A DNA stretch of 64,000 bases from JAGQUL01 sp038212015 (GTDB lineage Bacteria; Actinomycetota; Thermoleophilia; Gaiellales; SKUG01). The DNA lies in the NCBI GenBank assembly GCA_038212015.1, contig JBBQUY010000001.1, positions 1-64,000 on the forward strand, in the 5' to 3' direction. Below the pieces are notes generated by a model. It was given only the letters and a program-made list of their open reading frames with translations, was not told the DNA's origin and did not search any database. Positions 25,201 to 32,382 of the stretch are shown here, piece after piece. Made by a program: the position numbers and the translations under genes. Every line of letters starts with the position of its first letter. The first letter of the stretch is position 1.

Positions 25201-27031
25201 GGACGGCACCGCAGCGCCCGACGTCGCTGCGCAGTCGTCGACGTCGGTGCTCGACGCGAACTGGCCGGCAGCCGCCGACGGCGGCGGTTCGGGCGTGGTC
25301 GGTTACGACTGGCAGTTCTGCACGACGCCGGTGTGTGGCACCGTGCTCGTGTCCGGCAGCGGTGCCGGAACGTCGGCGACGGCGAGTGGCCTCACGCTGG
25401 TGACCGGCTCCACGTACTACGCCTGCGTGCGCGCCCGGGACGGGGTCGCACTTGTGAGCCCGTACGTGTGCAGTGATGGCGTGCTCGTGGACGACGGGCC
25501 GCCGACGATGTCGGTTCCGACCGATGGCGCGGTGGCGCCGGACATCGACTTCCAGACGTCGGCGACGGTCCTGGATGCCCTCTGGGGTGCGGCGAGCGAC
25601 GGCGGCTCGGGCATTGCCGACTACGACTGGCGATTCTGCACGACGACCGCGTGCGGAACGATCGTTGCGTCCGGCAGCGGCACCGGGCTCTCGGCGAGCG
25701 CCACGGGGCTGACGCTCGCCGACGGCGTGACGTACTACGCATGCGTTCGCGCCAGCGACGTGGCCGGAAATTTGAGTGCGTACCAATGCTCGGACGGGGT
25801 CACCGTCGACCAGTCCGCTCCACTCGTCACCGCTCCGAACGACGGTGCCGCGGCACCCGACATCGACGCGCAGGCATCGACGACGACGCTCGACGCAAAC
25901 TGGGTCGCCGCCGGCGACGGCACCGGTTCGGGCGTCGCCTCCTACGACTGGCGGTTCTGCACGACGACCGCGTGCGGCACGATCCTGGCCAGCGGCAGCG
26001 GCAGCGGCACCGCGACGAGCGCGAACGCCACCGGCCTCGCACTCACGATCGGCACCACCTACTACGCCTGCATCCGCGCGACCGACCAGCTCGGCGCGAC
26101 GAGCGCGTGGGCGTGTTCAGATGGCGTGACGATCGATGGACCGCCGACCGTCACGATCGGCGCGCCCACGAGCGGTGCCACCGTGACCGGGACGGTGGCC
26201 GTGAACGCCACCGGCACCGATGTGGGCGGCATCACGTCATTCGAATTCCGCCTCGACGGGGTGCTGCAGGCGACCTTCGGGCCCCTCGTTGCCATGAGTC
26301 CACGATCCGTCACGTGGAACTGGGACACGTCGGCGGTCGCCGAGGGCAGTCACGTGATCGACGTCACTACCTACGACGACGGGGGCCTCACCGACACCGA
26401 CACCATCACCGTGACCGTCGATCGCACGGCGCCCACCACCTCGCACGGCGGCATCGCAGCCGGATCGACGGTCAACGGAGTCATCAACCTCACCTCGTCG
26501 AGTACCGATGCAACCGGCATCGATCGCGTGGACTACTGGATCGACGGCGCCACGGCGATCTCCACACCAGCCGGTGGTGCAACGTCCTTCACCGACCCCG
26601 GCACGCCGTTCAACACCGCGATCCTACTCGACGGCAATCACGGCTACCGCGTGAAGACCTATGACACCGCAGGCAACGCAGCGACCAGCAATCCGACCAC
26701 GCTGTTCATCGTGAACAACAACGCCGAGGGCGTGGCCCCGAGCGGCTCGATTGCGTCTCCGGCCGCGGGAGCGCTTCCGCCCTCTAACGTCACCCTCTCG
26801 GCGAACGTCGCCGACAACAACGTCATCGTGCGGGTGGAGTTCCTGCTCGACGGCGCCGCGATCGCGGGCGTGGCGCCGTTCGTGGCACCGCCAGGATTCA
26901 GCAACGGCGTCGCAACGCGAACCTGGAGCAACACCAGCGGCGTGGCGGCCGGCCCGCATACGATCTCCGCCCGGATCACCGACGCGAGCGGCAACCAGTT
27001 CACGACGCCGGTCGTGAACGTCACCAAGTAG
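22259..27031 (+). CDS. Secreted M6-type metalloprotease with tandem Ig-like repeats
   Basis: A 1,590-residue secreted protease. ATG 22259 begins a typical signal peptide (hydrophobic LTRFAVAFITLALALSLPSA, cleavage near AHA); an upstream in-frame start would disrupt it. An Arg-rich stretch (about residues 75-165) looks like a propeptide. The catalytic domain holds HEYGHVLGLPDL (zinc motif at residues 359-363) and GPGDWDLMATGVWG, as in immune-inhibitor-A-type M6 peptidases. From about base 23,940 the protein becomes Ig-like. Bases ~24,530-26,135 encode five tandem ~107-residue repeats, each with a WRFCTTTACGTI-like core and a YYACVRA...CSDGVTVD end. Three further Ig-like modules (GATVTGTVAVNATGTD type) follow. 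The repeats probably act as a stalk or binding array. Confidence 0.92.
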   Translation: MTHARKSLRLTRFAVAFITLALALSLPSAHAMPPAHGLSAADAADAADVLEAATKRGVGDLPASPFLKQTRCGLVTGAITRNARAHRTALISLRRARFARAGTRIVRAGEQRVRRARAGLRIAQVRKRRICSPEAARTIRDVDEGTTLRGTTTTERPRSVVSGRAMAIARPIEFADVRANRTAHSPSRYRDLLFGENYPHGGGSLASYYEDMSYGAFTVDGDVAGWRRMPKRRAAYATDNGGMGAYPGNSQRLLEDAVRANDASINFAKYDNDGPDRKPNSGDDDGFVDTVFLVYAGSSAAENGNLDALWPHAWQRTVATRDRSANGGFVKVGRYAAVPERMTEAGPDGDLLTVGVVAHEYGHVLGLPDLIDGEGGHAGPGDWDLMATGVWGFEHSSRPSGLSAWSRARLGWVTPQLLEGDHVAHRLEPSYAQRTIVKLPIADTPLHEHFLVERRTRTGFDADAPADGLLVWHVDDSVAADDASRHPRVELVAADGAVNGDSGDLLAGADALSDSSTPNTRAHDGDASLVAIQNVQAETVDLHAGRASLAPVIDAAIDAAGPQAAPPTATLSTPADGARVRGIVTMTCDANGAPNIKTVQFRRANINLASININPNAATVTQTYGWDSTTVADGAQELNCRARNTSNQWSAASSITVVVDNTVPAAPTISTPTIGAWVRGTVTWTATGTDNYGVTRFSYLVDGVDNWQGPWAEISPATNGIAWDTTLVTNGAHSLTVRSEDLAGNQSALSGAVAVNVDNALPTMPAPDDGSALPDIDLQASSTTLDANWAAGSDTDSGIAGYDWRFCTTTACGTIVASGSSAGLVASAGALTLADGSTYYACVRPTDVAGNQGVEQCSDGVMVDSTAPVMTLPDDGAAAPDVDWQTSTSTLEATWAAANDGAGSGVASYGWRFCTTTACGTILASGSGAGTSATASALTLTDAATYYACVQAVDQASNASGYVCSDGITVDVTAPLMGTPLDGTAAPDVAAQSSTSVLDANWPAAADGGGSGVVGYDWQFCTTPVCGTVLVSGSGAGTSATASGLTLVTGSTYYACVRARDGVALVSPYVCSDGVLVDDGPPTMSVPTDGAVAPDIDFQTSATVLDALWGAASDGGSGIADYDWRFCTTTACGTIVASGSGTGLSASATGLTLADGVTYYACVRASDVAGNLSAYQCSDGVTVDQSAPLVTAPNDGAAAPDIDAQASTTTLDANWVAAGDGTGSGVASYDWRFCTTTACGTILASGSGSGTATSANATGLALTIGTTYYACIRATDQLGATSAWACSDGVTIDGPPTVTIGAPTSGATVTGTVAVNATGTDVGGITSFEFRLDGVLQATFGPLVAMSPRSVTWNWDTSAVAEGSHVIDVTTYDDGGLTDTDTITVTVDRTAPTTSHGGIAAGSTVNGVINLTSSSTDATGIDRVDYWIDGATAISTPAGGATSFTDPGTPFNTAILLDGNHGYRVKTYDTAGNAATSNPTTLFIVNNNAEGVAPSGSIASPAAGALPPSNVTLSANVADNNVIVRVEFLLDGAAIAGVAPFVAPPGFSNGVATRTWSNTSGVAAGPHTISARITDASGNQFTTPVVNVTK
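24530..26135 (+). repeat. Five tandem ~320-base repeats inside the M6 protease gene
   Basis: Five consecutive units of about 105-109 codons share the words DDG-AAPDID, SGVASYDWRFCTTTACGTI, TYYACVRA and CSDGVTVD. The DNA is also similar between units, for example TTCTGCACGACGACCGCGTG in several copies, so they arose by internal duplication. Each unit has four Cys in two pairs. Confidence 0.85.
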
Positions 27032-27036
27032 CGCGC

Positions 27037-28827
27037 CTACTCGGCGTCGGCTGCCACGAGCACCAGCACGTCGCCGGCCGCGACGGCCTCGCCGGGCTGC
27101 ACGCGTACCGTCTCGACCGTGCCCCCTGCCGACGACGCGATCTCGTTCTCCATCTTCATCGCCTCGAGGATGCACACGACCTCGCCGGCCTTGATGGTCT
27201 GGCCCGGCTGCACGAGTACCTGCAGGACGTTGCCCGGGATCGGCGCGACGACCTCGCCCGGAGCTCCGGCACCTCCGCCGCTGCGCGGGCGCACCGCCGG
27301 CGGCTCGGGGAGCGCTCGCGCCGGATCGTGGAGCTTGACGATCGAGCGACGACCGTCGACCTCCATGAGCAGTTCGGTGGGATGCGCGACAGGTGCCGGC
27401 GCGGCAGCGATGCCGCGTCCGACCGGCACGGGCAGCGCGTCGATCGCGGGGGCCGGATCGGCCACCAGCTCCCGGCACGTGCCGCCGTCGGAGAACTCCC
27501 CATCCGGGTCCATCGCGGCGCGGTGAAAGTCGATGAGCGTCTCGACGCCCTCGACACCGAACTCGTCCAGCGCGCGCCGCATGCGGCGAATCGCTGTGTC
27601 GCGATCCTCGCCCCACACCACGAGCTTGGCGAGCAGCGTGTCGTAGAAGGGGGTGACGACGCTGCCGGTCGCGAAGCCGGCATCCACGCGCACGCCGATC
27701 CCGCTCGGCTGTGACCAGCGCGTGATCGTGCCCGACGACGGTCGGAATCCTTCACGAGCGTCCTCGGCATTGATGCGGCACTCGAGCGCGTGACCGCGGA
27801 AGCGCACGTCCTCCTGCGTGATGCGCAGGGGGCGACCGGCCGCGACGTGGAGCTGCTCGGCGACGATGTCGATGCCGGTGATCTCCTCGGTCACGGTGTG
27901 CTCGACCTGCACGCGCGTGTTCATCTCCAGGAAGAACGGCTCGCCGTCGGGGCTCAGCAGGCACTCGATCGTGCCGGCATTGCGGTAGTTGACGGCGCGT
28001 GCGGCGCCGACCGCGATCGCGGCGAGCTTCTCGCGCAGGGCTGCGGCGAACTCAGGATCGGCGGCATGCGGGCCCGGCGCTTCTTCGATGAGCTTCTGGT
28101 GGCGGCGCTGCACGGAGCAGTCACGCTCGCCCAGGTGGATGACCGTGCCTTGTGCATCCGCGAGCAGCTGCACCTCGACGTGGCGCGGATCGTGCAGGTA
28201 GCGCTCCAGGTACACCGCGCCGTCGGAGAAATAGCGCTCGCCCTCGCGGCTCGCGCCCTCGTACGCGGCCTGCAGCTCGTCGGCGGTGAGCGCCACGCGA
28301 AAGCCCTTGCCACCGCCACCCGAGCGCGCCTTGACCGCGACCGGATACCCGACGTCCTCGGCCACGCGGCGCGCCTCGTCGAGCGACTCGAGCGGCTCGG
28401 TGGAGCCCGGCACGATCGGCACACCGGCTGCACGCATCAGCTCGCGCGACGCCGTCTTGGATCCCATCGCATCGATCGCGTCGGCGGTCGGGCCGACGAA
28501 CACGATTCCTGCGCGCTCGCACGCGCGCGCGAAGTCCGCGTTCTCGGCCAGGAAGCCGTACCCCGGATGGATCGCGTCGGCGCCGGCGCGACGGGCGACC
28601 TCGAGGACCACGTCCTGGCGCAGATAGCTGTCGGCCGGCAGCTCGCCGCCGATCGCATACGCCTCGTCGGCATGTCGCACATGCAGCGAGTCGCGGTCCG
28701 CGTCCGAGTAGATCGCGACCGATGCGATACCCAGCTCGCGCAGCGTTCGGAAGATGCGAATCGCGATCTCGCCGCGGTTGGCGACGAGGACACGCTTGAA
28801 GGGCGGGATGGAGTAGTCGACGGTCAT
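27037..28827 (-). CDS. Acyl-CoA carboxylase biotin carboxylase-BCCP alpha chain
   Basis: A 596-residue fused alpha chain of an acetyl-/propionyl-CoA carboxylase, which carboxylates its own biotin with ATP and bicarbonate. The biotin carboxylase part starts FKRVLVANRGEIAIRIFRTL and carries HPGYGFLAENADFA, the ATP-grasp Gly loop KARSGGGGKGFRV, ERDCSVQRRHQKLIEEAPGP and FLEMNTRVQVEHTVTEEITG. A linker of about 100 residues leads to the BCCP domain, whose biotin site is Lys558 in EAMKMEN. Length and order match actinobacterial AccA/PccA chains. TAGGCT (minus strand of 28836-28841) lies eight bases before the ATG, suggesting leaderless transcription. Its natural partner is the beta chain at 30073-31659. 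Confidence 0.96.
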   Translation of the reverse strand: MTVDYSIPPFKRVLVANRGEIAIRIFRTLRELGIASVAIYSDADRDSLHVRHADEAYAIGGELPADSYLRQDVVLEVARRAGADAIHPGYGFLAENADFARACERAGIVFVGPTADAIDAMGSKTASRELMRAAGVPIVPGSTEPLESLDEARRVAEDVGYPVAVKARSGGGGKGFRVALTADELQAAYEGASREGERYFSDGAVYLERYLHDPRHVEVQLLADAQGTVIHLGERDCSVQRRHQKLIEEAPGPHAADPEFAAALREKLAAIAVGAARAVNYRNAGTIECLLSPDGEPFFLEMNTRVQVEHTVTEEITGIDIVAEQLHVAAGRPLRITQEDVRFRGHALECRINAEDAREGFRPSSGTITRWSQPSGIGVRVDAGFATGSVVTPFYDTLLAKLVVWGEDRDTAIRRMRRALDEFGVEGVETLIDFHRAAMDPDGEFSDGGTCRELVADPAPAIDALPVPVGRGIAAAPAPVAHPTELLMEVDGRRSIVKLHDPARALPEPPAVRPRSGGGAGAPGEVVAPIPGNVLQVLVQPGQTIKAGEVVCILEAMKMENEIASSAGGTVETVRVQPGEAVAAGDVLVLVAADAE

Positions 28828-28896
28828 CGCGCGGAAGCCTATAGGCCGTCTCGCGTTCAGGGACTGGAATCCGACATCGGTGGAATGATCTGCGGC

Positions 28897-30039
28897 ATGT
28901 CACGTACTCGCATTCGGCGCCTGCTCGTCGTCCTGGTTCCCATCGCCGTCGCGGTGCTCGTCGCGCCCGGAGGCTCGAACGCCGTCGCGGCCGAAGGGAC
29001 GGGCGCAGGCTTCCGCGCGAGCGTCGACGTCAACGAACTGCATGCGACGATGCGCTCCGAGACGAGGTTCAGCGACCGCGAAGTGGTCGTCGTGCACTGG
29101 CGCGGTGATCGCCTGCGACGCATCAGCGCCTACGGAATGCCCGCCGAACGCTCGCTCACCGAGTATGCGCGCGGCACCACGGTCTTCTCGACCCTCGTTC
29201 GTGGCCAGGCCCGCCGAATCAGCACCGATCGCGGCATGTCGACCGCTCCGCCCGACGGATCGCCGCTCATGGACTGGGACCTCATGCGATTCGCGTGGCC
29301 GCTCGTCGCGCACGTCAGGCGAGGCGGCCCGCCCCTGGCCGAAGTCAGGGTGGGCACACGCGACCTGCTGCGCGCGACGACGCGCGTGAACGCCAACGAG
29401 TGTGCCGGACTCCGCGCGGGAACGCGCCGCGTGGACCTGGACGCGAGCACGCTCGTTCCGGTGCGCGTGATCGAACGCCGAGGAGGCCGGACGACCCTGG
29501 ACCTGCGCGTCACCACGCGCGCGCGGCGAAGTGCCGACTTTGCACGAATCCCGACGACGGGACGCGGGTTCGCGCCGATCGACCACGGGTTCCGATACCG
29601 AACGCCAACCCAGGCGGCGTCGCTGGTGCCCTTCGACGTTGCGATGCCCGCCACGGTCCCCGATGGCTTCACGCTGTTTCGAACGGGCTCCGCGGCGCAG
29701 GGCCGAATGCTGGGTCCCGAAGGCTCGTTCGCACGAAGTCGCGGTGCATATTTCGCGACCTGGCGCCGGGGGCTCGAGGAGCTGCACCTGACCATTCGCG
29801 GCGCGCGCGGAACGCTGATCCGAGACTGGGATGCAAGCGATCCCTTCGGGGTGGAGTGCGGCTTCGCGGCCTCGAGCACGATCGGGGTTGGTTCGTCGAC
29901 CGCTCGATATGCATATGGCGACGACGGCGCACCGCGACTGTGGTGGCGCAACGGCACGACCCTCTACACGCTGAGCGGTGCGTTCTCCGCCGAGCAGCTC
30001 GCGACGGTCGCGCGATCGCTCGTGACCGTCCGTGACTGA
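28897..30039 (+). CDS. Secreted LolA/RseB-like protein of unknown function
   Basis: About 380 residues with an N-terminal signal peptide (IRRLLVVLVPIAVAVLVAPG, then an Ala-rich cleavage region). ATG 28897 is preferred, with 28885 an alternative four codons earlier. The mature part alternates beta-strands such as DREVVVVHWRGDRLRRISAY, TTVFSTLVRGQARRIS, GTRRVDLDASTLVPVRVIE and TTLDLRVTTRA. The DASTLVPVRV-type strand is typical of LolA/LolB/RseB-like half-barrels, where it precedes the sheet edge. This suggests a lipid- or ligand-binding extracytoplasmic protein; the C-terminal ~130 residues form a second region ending with a helix (FSAEQLATVARSLVTV). It sits alone between the two carboxylase genes, divergent from the alpha chain. 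Confidence 0.68.
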   Translation: MSRTRIRRLLVVLVPIAVAVLVAPGGSNAVAAEGTGAGFRASVDVNELHATMRSETRFSDREVVVVHWRGDRLRRISAYGMPAERSLTEYARGTTVFSTLVRGQARRISTDRGMSTAPPDGSPLMDWDLMRFAWPLVAHVRRGGPPLAEVRVGTRDLLRATTRVNANECAGLRAGTRRVDLDASTLVPVRVIERRGGRTTLDLRVTTRARRSADFARIPTTGRGFAPIDHGFRYRTPTQAASLVPFDVAMPATVPDGFTLFRTGSAAQGRMLGPEGSFARSRGAYFATWRRGLEELHLTIRGARGTLIRDWDASDPFGVECGFAASSTIGVGSSTARYAYGDDGAPRLWWRNGTTLYTLSGAFSAEQLATVARSLVTVRD

Positions 30040-30072
30040 CGCGTCGCGCGCCGCTACTCGCCGTGGCGTTCG

Positions 30073-31659
30073 CTACAGCGGGATGTTGCCGTGCTTGCGC
30101 ACTGGACCGTCCTGGCGCTTGGAGCCGAGCGCATCCAGGGCGCCTGCGAGTGCCCGGCGCGTGTCGCGCGGGCGGATCACGTCGTCGACGTAGCCGCGCT
30201 CCGCAGCGACATAGGGATTGGCGAAGCGCACTCGATAATCAGCGATGAGCTCCGCGCGGCGAGCGTCGGCCGCAGCGTCGCCGTCACGCTCGGCAGTCTC
30301 GGCAAGCTCGCGGCGGAAGAGGATGTTGACCGCGCCCTCCGCACCCATCACGGCGATCTCGCTCGACGGCCAGGCCAGGTTGAAGTCGGCGCCGGTGTGC
30401 TTGGACGCCATCACGTCGTAGGCACCACCGTACGCCTTGCGCGTGATGACGGTGAGCTTCGGCACTGTCGCCTCGCAGTAGGCATACAGGAGCTTCGCGC
30501 CGTGGCGGATGATCCCGCCCCATTCCTGGCCGGTACCCGGCAGGAATCCCGGCACGTCCACGAACGTCACGACGGGCACGTTGAACGCGTCGCACGTGCG
30601 CACGAACCGGGCAGCCTTGGTCGACGAGTCGATGTCGAGCACGCCGGCGAGATGGGTCGGCTGGTTGGCGACGACACCCACGCTGCGTCCACCCAGGCGT
30701 GCGAACCCGCAGAGGATGTTCGTCGCCCAGCGATCGTGGATCTCGAAGAACGAGCCCTCGTCGAAGACCTCGCCGATCACGGTGTGCATGTCGTACGGCT
30801 TGTTGGAATGCTCCGGCACGAGCGTATCGAGCGTCGGACAGTCGCGATCGAGCGGGTCATGACTGGCGTGCAGCGGCGGCTGCTCGGTGTTGTTCTGCGG
30901 CAGGTACGACAGCCAGGTCCGCACGTCGGCAATCACGGACTGCTCGTCGGGGGCGACGACGTGCGCAACGCCGCTCTTGGCCGAGTGTGCGCTCGCGCCG
31001 CCGAGATCCTCCATCGACACTTCCTCGCCCGTGACGGTCTTGACCACGTCGGGTCCCGTCACGAACATGTGCGAGGTGCCTTCCACCATGAACACGGCGT
31101 CGGTCAGGGCAGGTGAGTACACGGCGCCGCCGGCGCAGGGACCGAGGATGAGCGACGCCTGCGGGATCACGCCCGAGCTGCGCACGTTCTCGAAGAAGAT
31201 GTCGCAGTAGCCGGCAAGCGAGACGACGCCCTCCTGGATGCGGGCACCACCCGAATCGTTGAGCCCGACGAGTGGACAGCCGGACTGCGCCGCCAGACGC
31301 ATCACCTTGACGATCTTCTCGGCGAACACCTCGCCGAGGGAGCCGCCGAACACCGTGAAGTCCTGGCTGAACACGAACACGCGTCGACCGTTGACCAGCC
31401 CATGGCCGGTGACCACGCCGTCGCCATACGGTCGGTCGTCCTCAAGTCCGAATCCGTGTGCGCGATGTCGCGCGAACCGGTCCAGCTCGACGAACGTGCC
31501 CGGATCGAGCAGCAGGTCGATTCGTTCGCGGGCAAGCAGTTTGCCGCGATCGTGCTGGCGCTGCACGGAACGTTCGGATCCCGCGTGCAGCGCGAGCTCC
31601 GAACGGCGCTCGAGCTCGTCGAGGGGGGTGGCGGATGCAGGCGCGTCGGTCGGAGTCAT
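30073..31659 (-). CDS. Acyl-CoA (propionyl-/acetyl-CoA) carboxylase beta chain
   Basis: A 528-residue carboxyltransferase that moves CO2 from carboxybiotin to the acyl-CoA. The N-terminal crotonase-like half has ERIDLLLDPGTFVELDRFAR, VFSQDFTVFGGSLGE, PLVGLNDSGGARIQEGV and GPCAGGAVYSPALTDAVFMV. The C-terminal half has GFARLGGRSVGVVANQPTHL, VPVVTFVDVPGFLPGTGQEW and KAYGGAYDVMASKHTGADFN. It matches PccB/AccD5-type beta chains over its length. TAGGAT (minus strand of 31667-31672) seven bases before the ATG suggests a leaderless mRNA. Pairing with the alpha chain at 27037-28827, and the methylmalonyl-CoA mutase nearby, favour propionyl-CoA as substrate, but this is inferred. Confidence 0.95.
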   Translation of the reverse strand: MTPTDAPASATPLDELERRSELALHAGSERSVQRQHDRGKLLARERIDLLLDPGTFVELDRFARHRAHGFGLEDDRPYGDGVVTGHGLVNGRRVFVFSQDFTVFGGSLGEVFAEKIVKVMRLAAQSGCPLVGLNDSGGARIQEGVVSLAGYCDIFFENVRSSGVIPQASLILGPCAGGAVYSPALTDAVFMVEGTSHMFVTGPDVVKTVTGEEVSMEDLGGASAHSAKSGVAHVVAPDEQSVIADVRTWLSYLPQNNTEQPPLHASHDPLDRDCPTLDTLVPEHSNKPYDMHTVIGEVFDEGSFFEIHDRWATNILCGFARLGGRSVGVVANQPTHLAGVLDIDSSTKAARFVRTCDAFNVPVVTFVDVPGFLPGTGQEWGGIIRHGAKLLYAYCEATVPKLTVITRKAYGGAYDVMASKHTGADFNLAWPSSEIAVMGAEGAVNILFRRELAETAERDGDAAADARRAELIADYRVRFANPYVAAERGYVDDVIRPRDTRRALAGALDALGSKRQDGPVRKHGNIPL

Positions 31660-31728
31660 GCCGCGGATCCTATTGTGAAGCGCCACGCACGTTCGAGTTT
31701 CACGCGAACCGGTAGATTCCCGGGACCG

Positions 31729-32382
31729 ATGCTGATCATCTGCGACTTCGACGGGACCGTGACGGCCCGGGACACCAACTCTGCCCTTGCGCGACGATTC
31801 GCGCCGGACGCGTTCGCGCGGGTGGAGGGCCTGCTCGCCTCGCGAGCGATGACGCTCCGAGAGGTGCTGTCGACCGAATTCGCCGGATTCGGCGTCGGAC
31901 TCGACGCCGTGCTCGACGAAGCCCTGCGCATCCCGTTCCGGGCGGGATTCACGGAACTCCTCGACGCCGCGGAACAGGCAGAGGCCCGAGTCATGCTGCT
32001 CTCGAGCGGGTTTCGAGAGATCATCGAACCGATGCTCGAACGCGATGGGCTCCGCGACCGCGTGCAGCTCGTCGCCAACAGCATCGAATTCGGCGGGCGC
32101 GGCGGACACATCACGTGGCGCGAGCTGCCGACCTGCGACCTGTGCGACGAGCCCTGCAAACGCCACGACGTCGCGCGACTGCGACAGGCGCATGCGCCAG
32201 ACGGACAGGTCGTCGCGTTCGTCGGTGACGGATTCAGCGATCGCTGCGGCGCGGAGACGGCCGACCGCGTGTTCGCACGCGACAGCCTGGCGCGCTACCT
32301 CGACGAGCGCGACCTGCCGTACGAGCCGTGGGACGACTTCGGTGACGTCGCGCGCGCGCTCGGGCTACAGGTGGCGTCATGA
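31729..32382 (+). CDS. HAD-superfamily phosphatase (MtnX/SerB-like)
   Basis: A 217-residue HAD-IB phosphatase. It opens with the nucleophile motif MLIICDFDGTVTARDTN, followed by a helical cap (~residues 20-75), motif II VMLLSSGFREIIEP and motif III/IV VVAFVGDGFSDRCGAETAD. A Cys cluster (CDLCDEPCK) lies where MtnX-like proteins carry a CGxCKG-type motif. Substrates in this group include phosphoserine and 2-hydroxy-3-keto-5-methylthiopentenyl-1-phosphate. The ATG at 31729 is ten bases after TAGATT (31713-31718). Its stop overlaps the next gene by ATGA, so it is translationally coupled to a glycogen-debranching-type enzyme; a sugar-phosphate substrate is therefore possible. Confidence 0.86.
   Translation: MLIICDFDGTVTARDTNSALARRFAPDAFARVEGLLASRAMTLREVLSTEFAGFGVGLDAVLDEALRIPFRAGFTELLDAAEQAEARVMLLSSGFREIIEPMLERDGLRDRVQLVANSIEFGGRGGHITWRELPTCDLCDEPCKRHDVARLRQAHAPDGQVVAFVGDGFSDRCGAETADRVFARDSLARYLDERDLPYEPWDDFGDVARALGLQVAS

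Noticed and set aside
27790..28884. Upstream extension of the LolA/RseB-like gene
   Set aside because: It is antisense to the biotin carboxylase gene, and the signal peptide begins at 28897.
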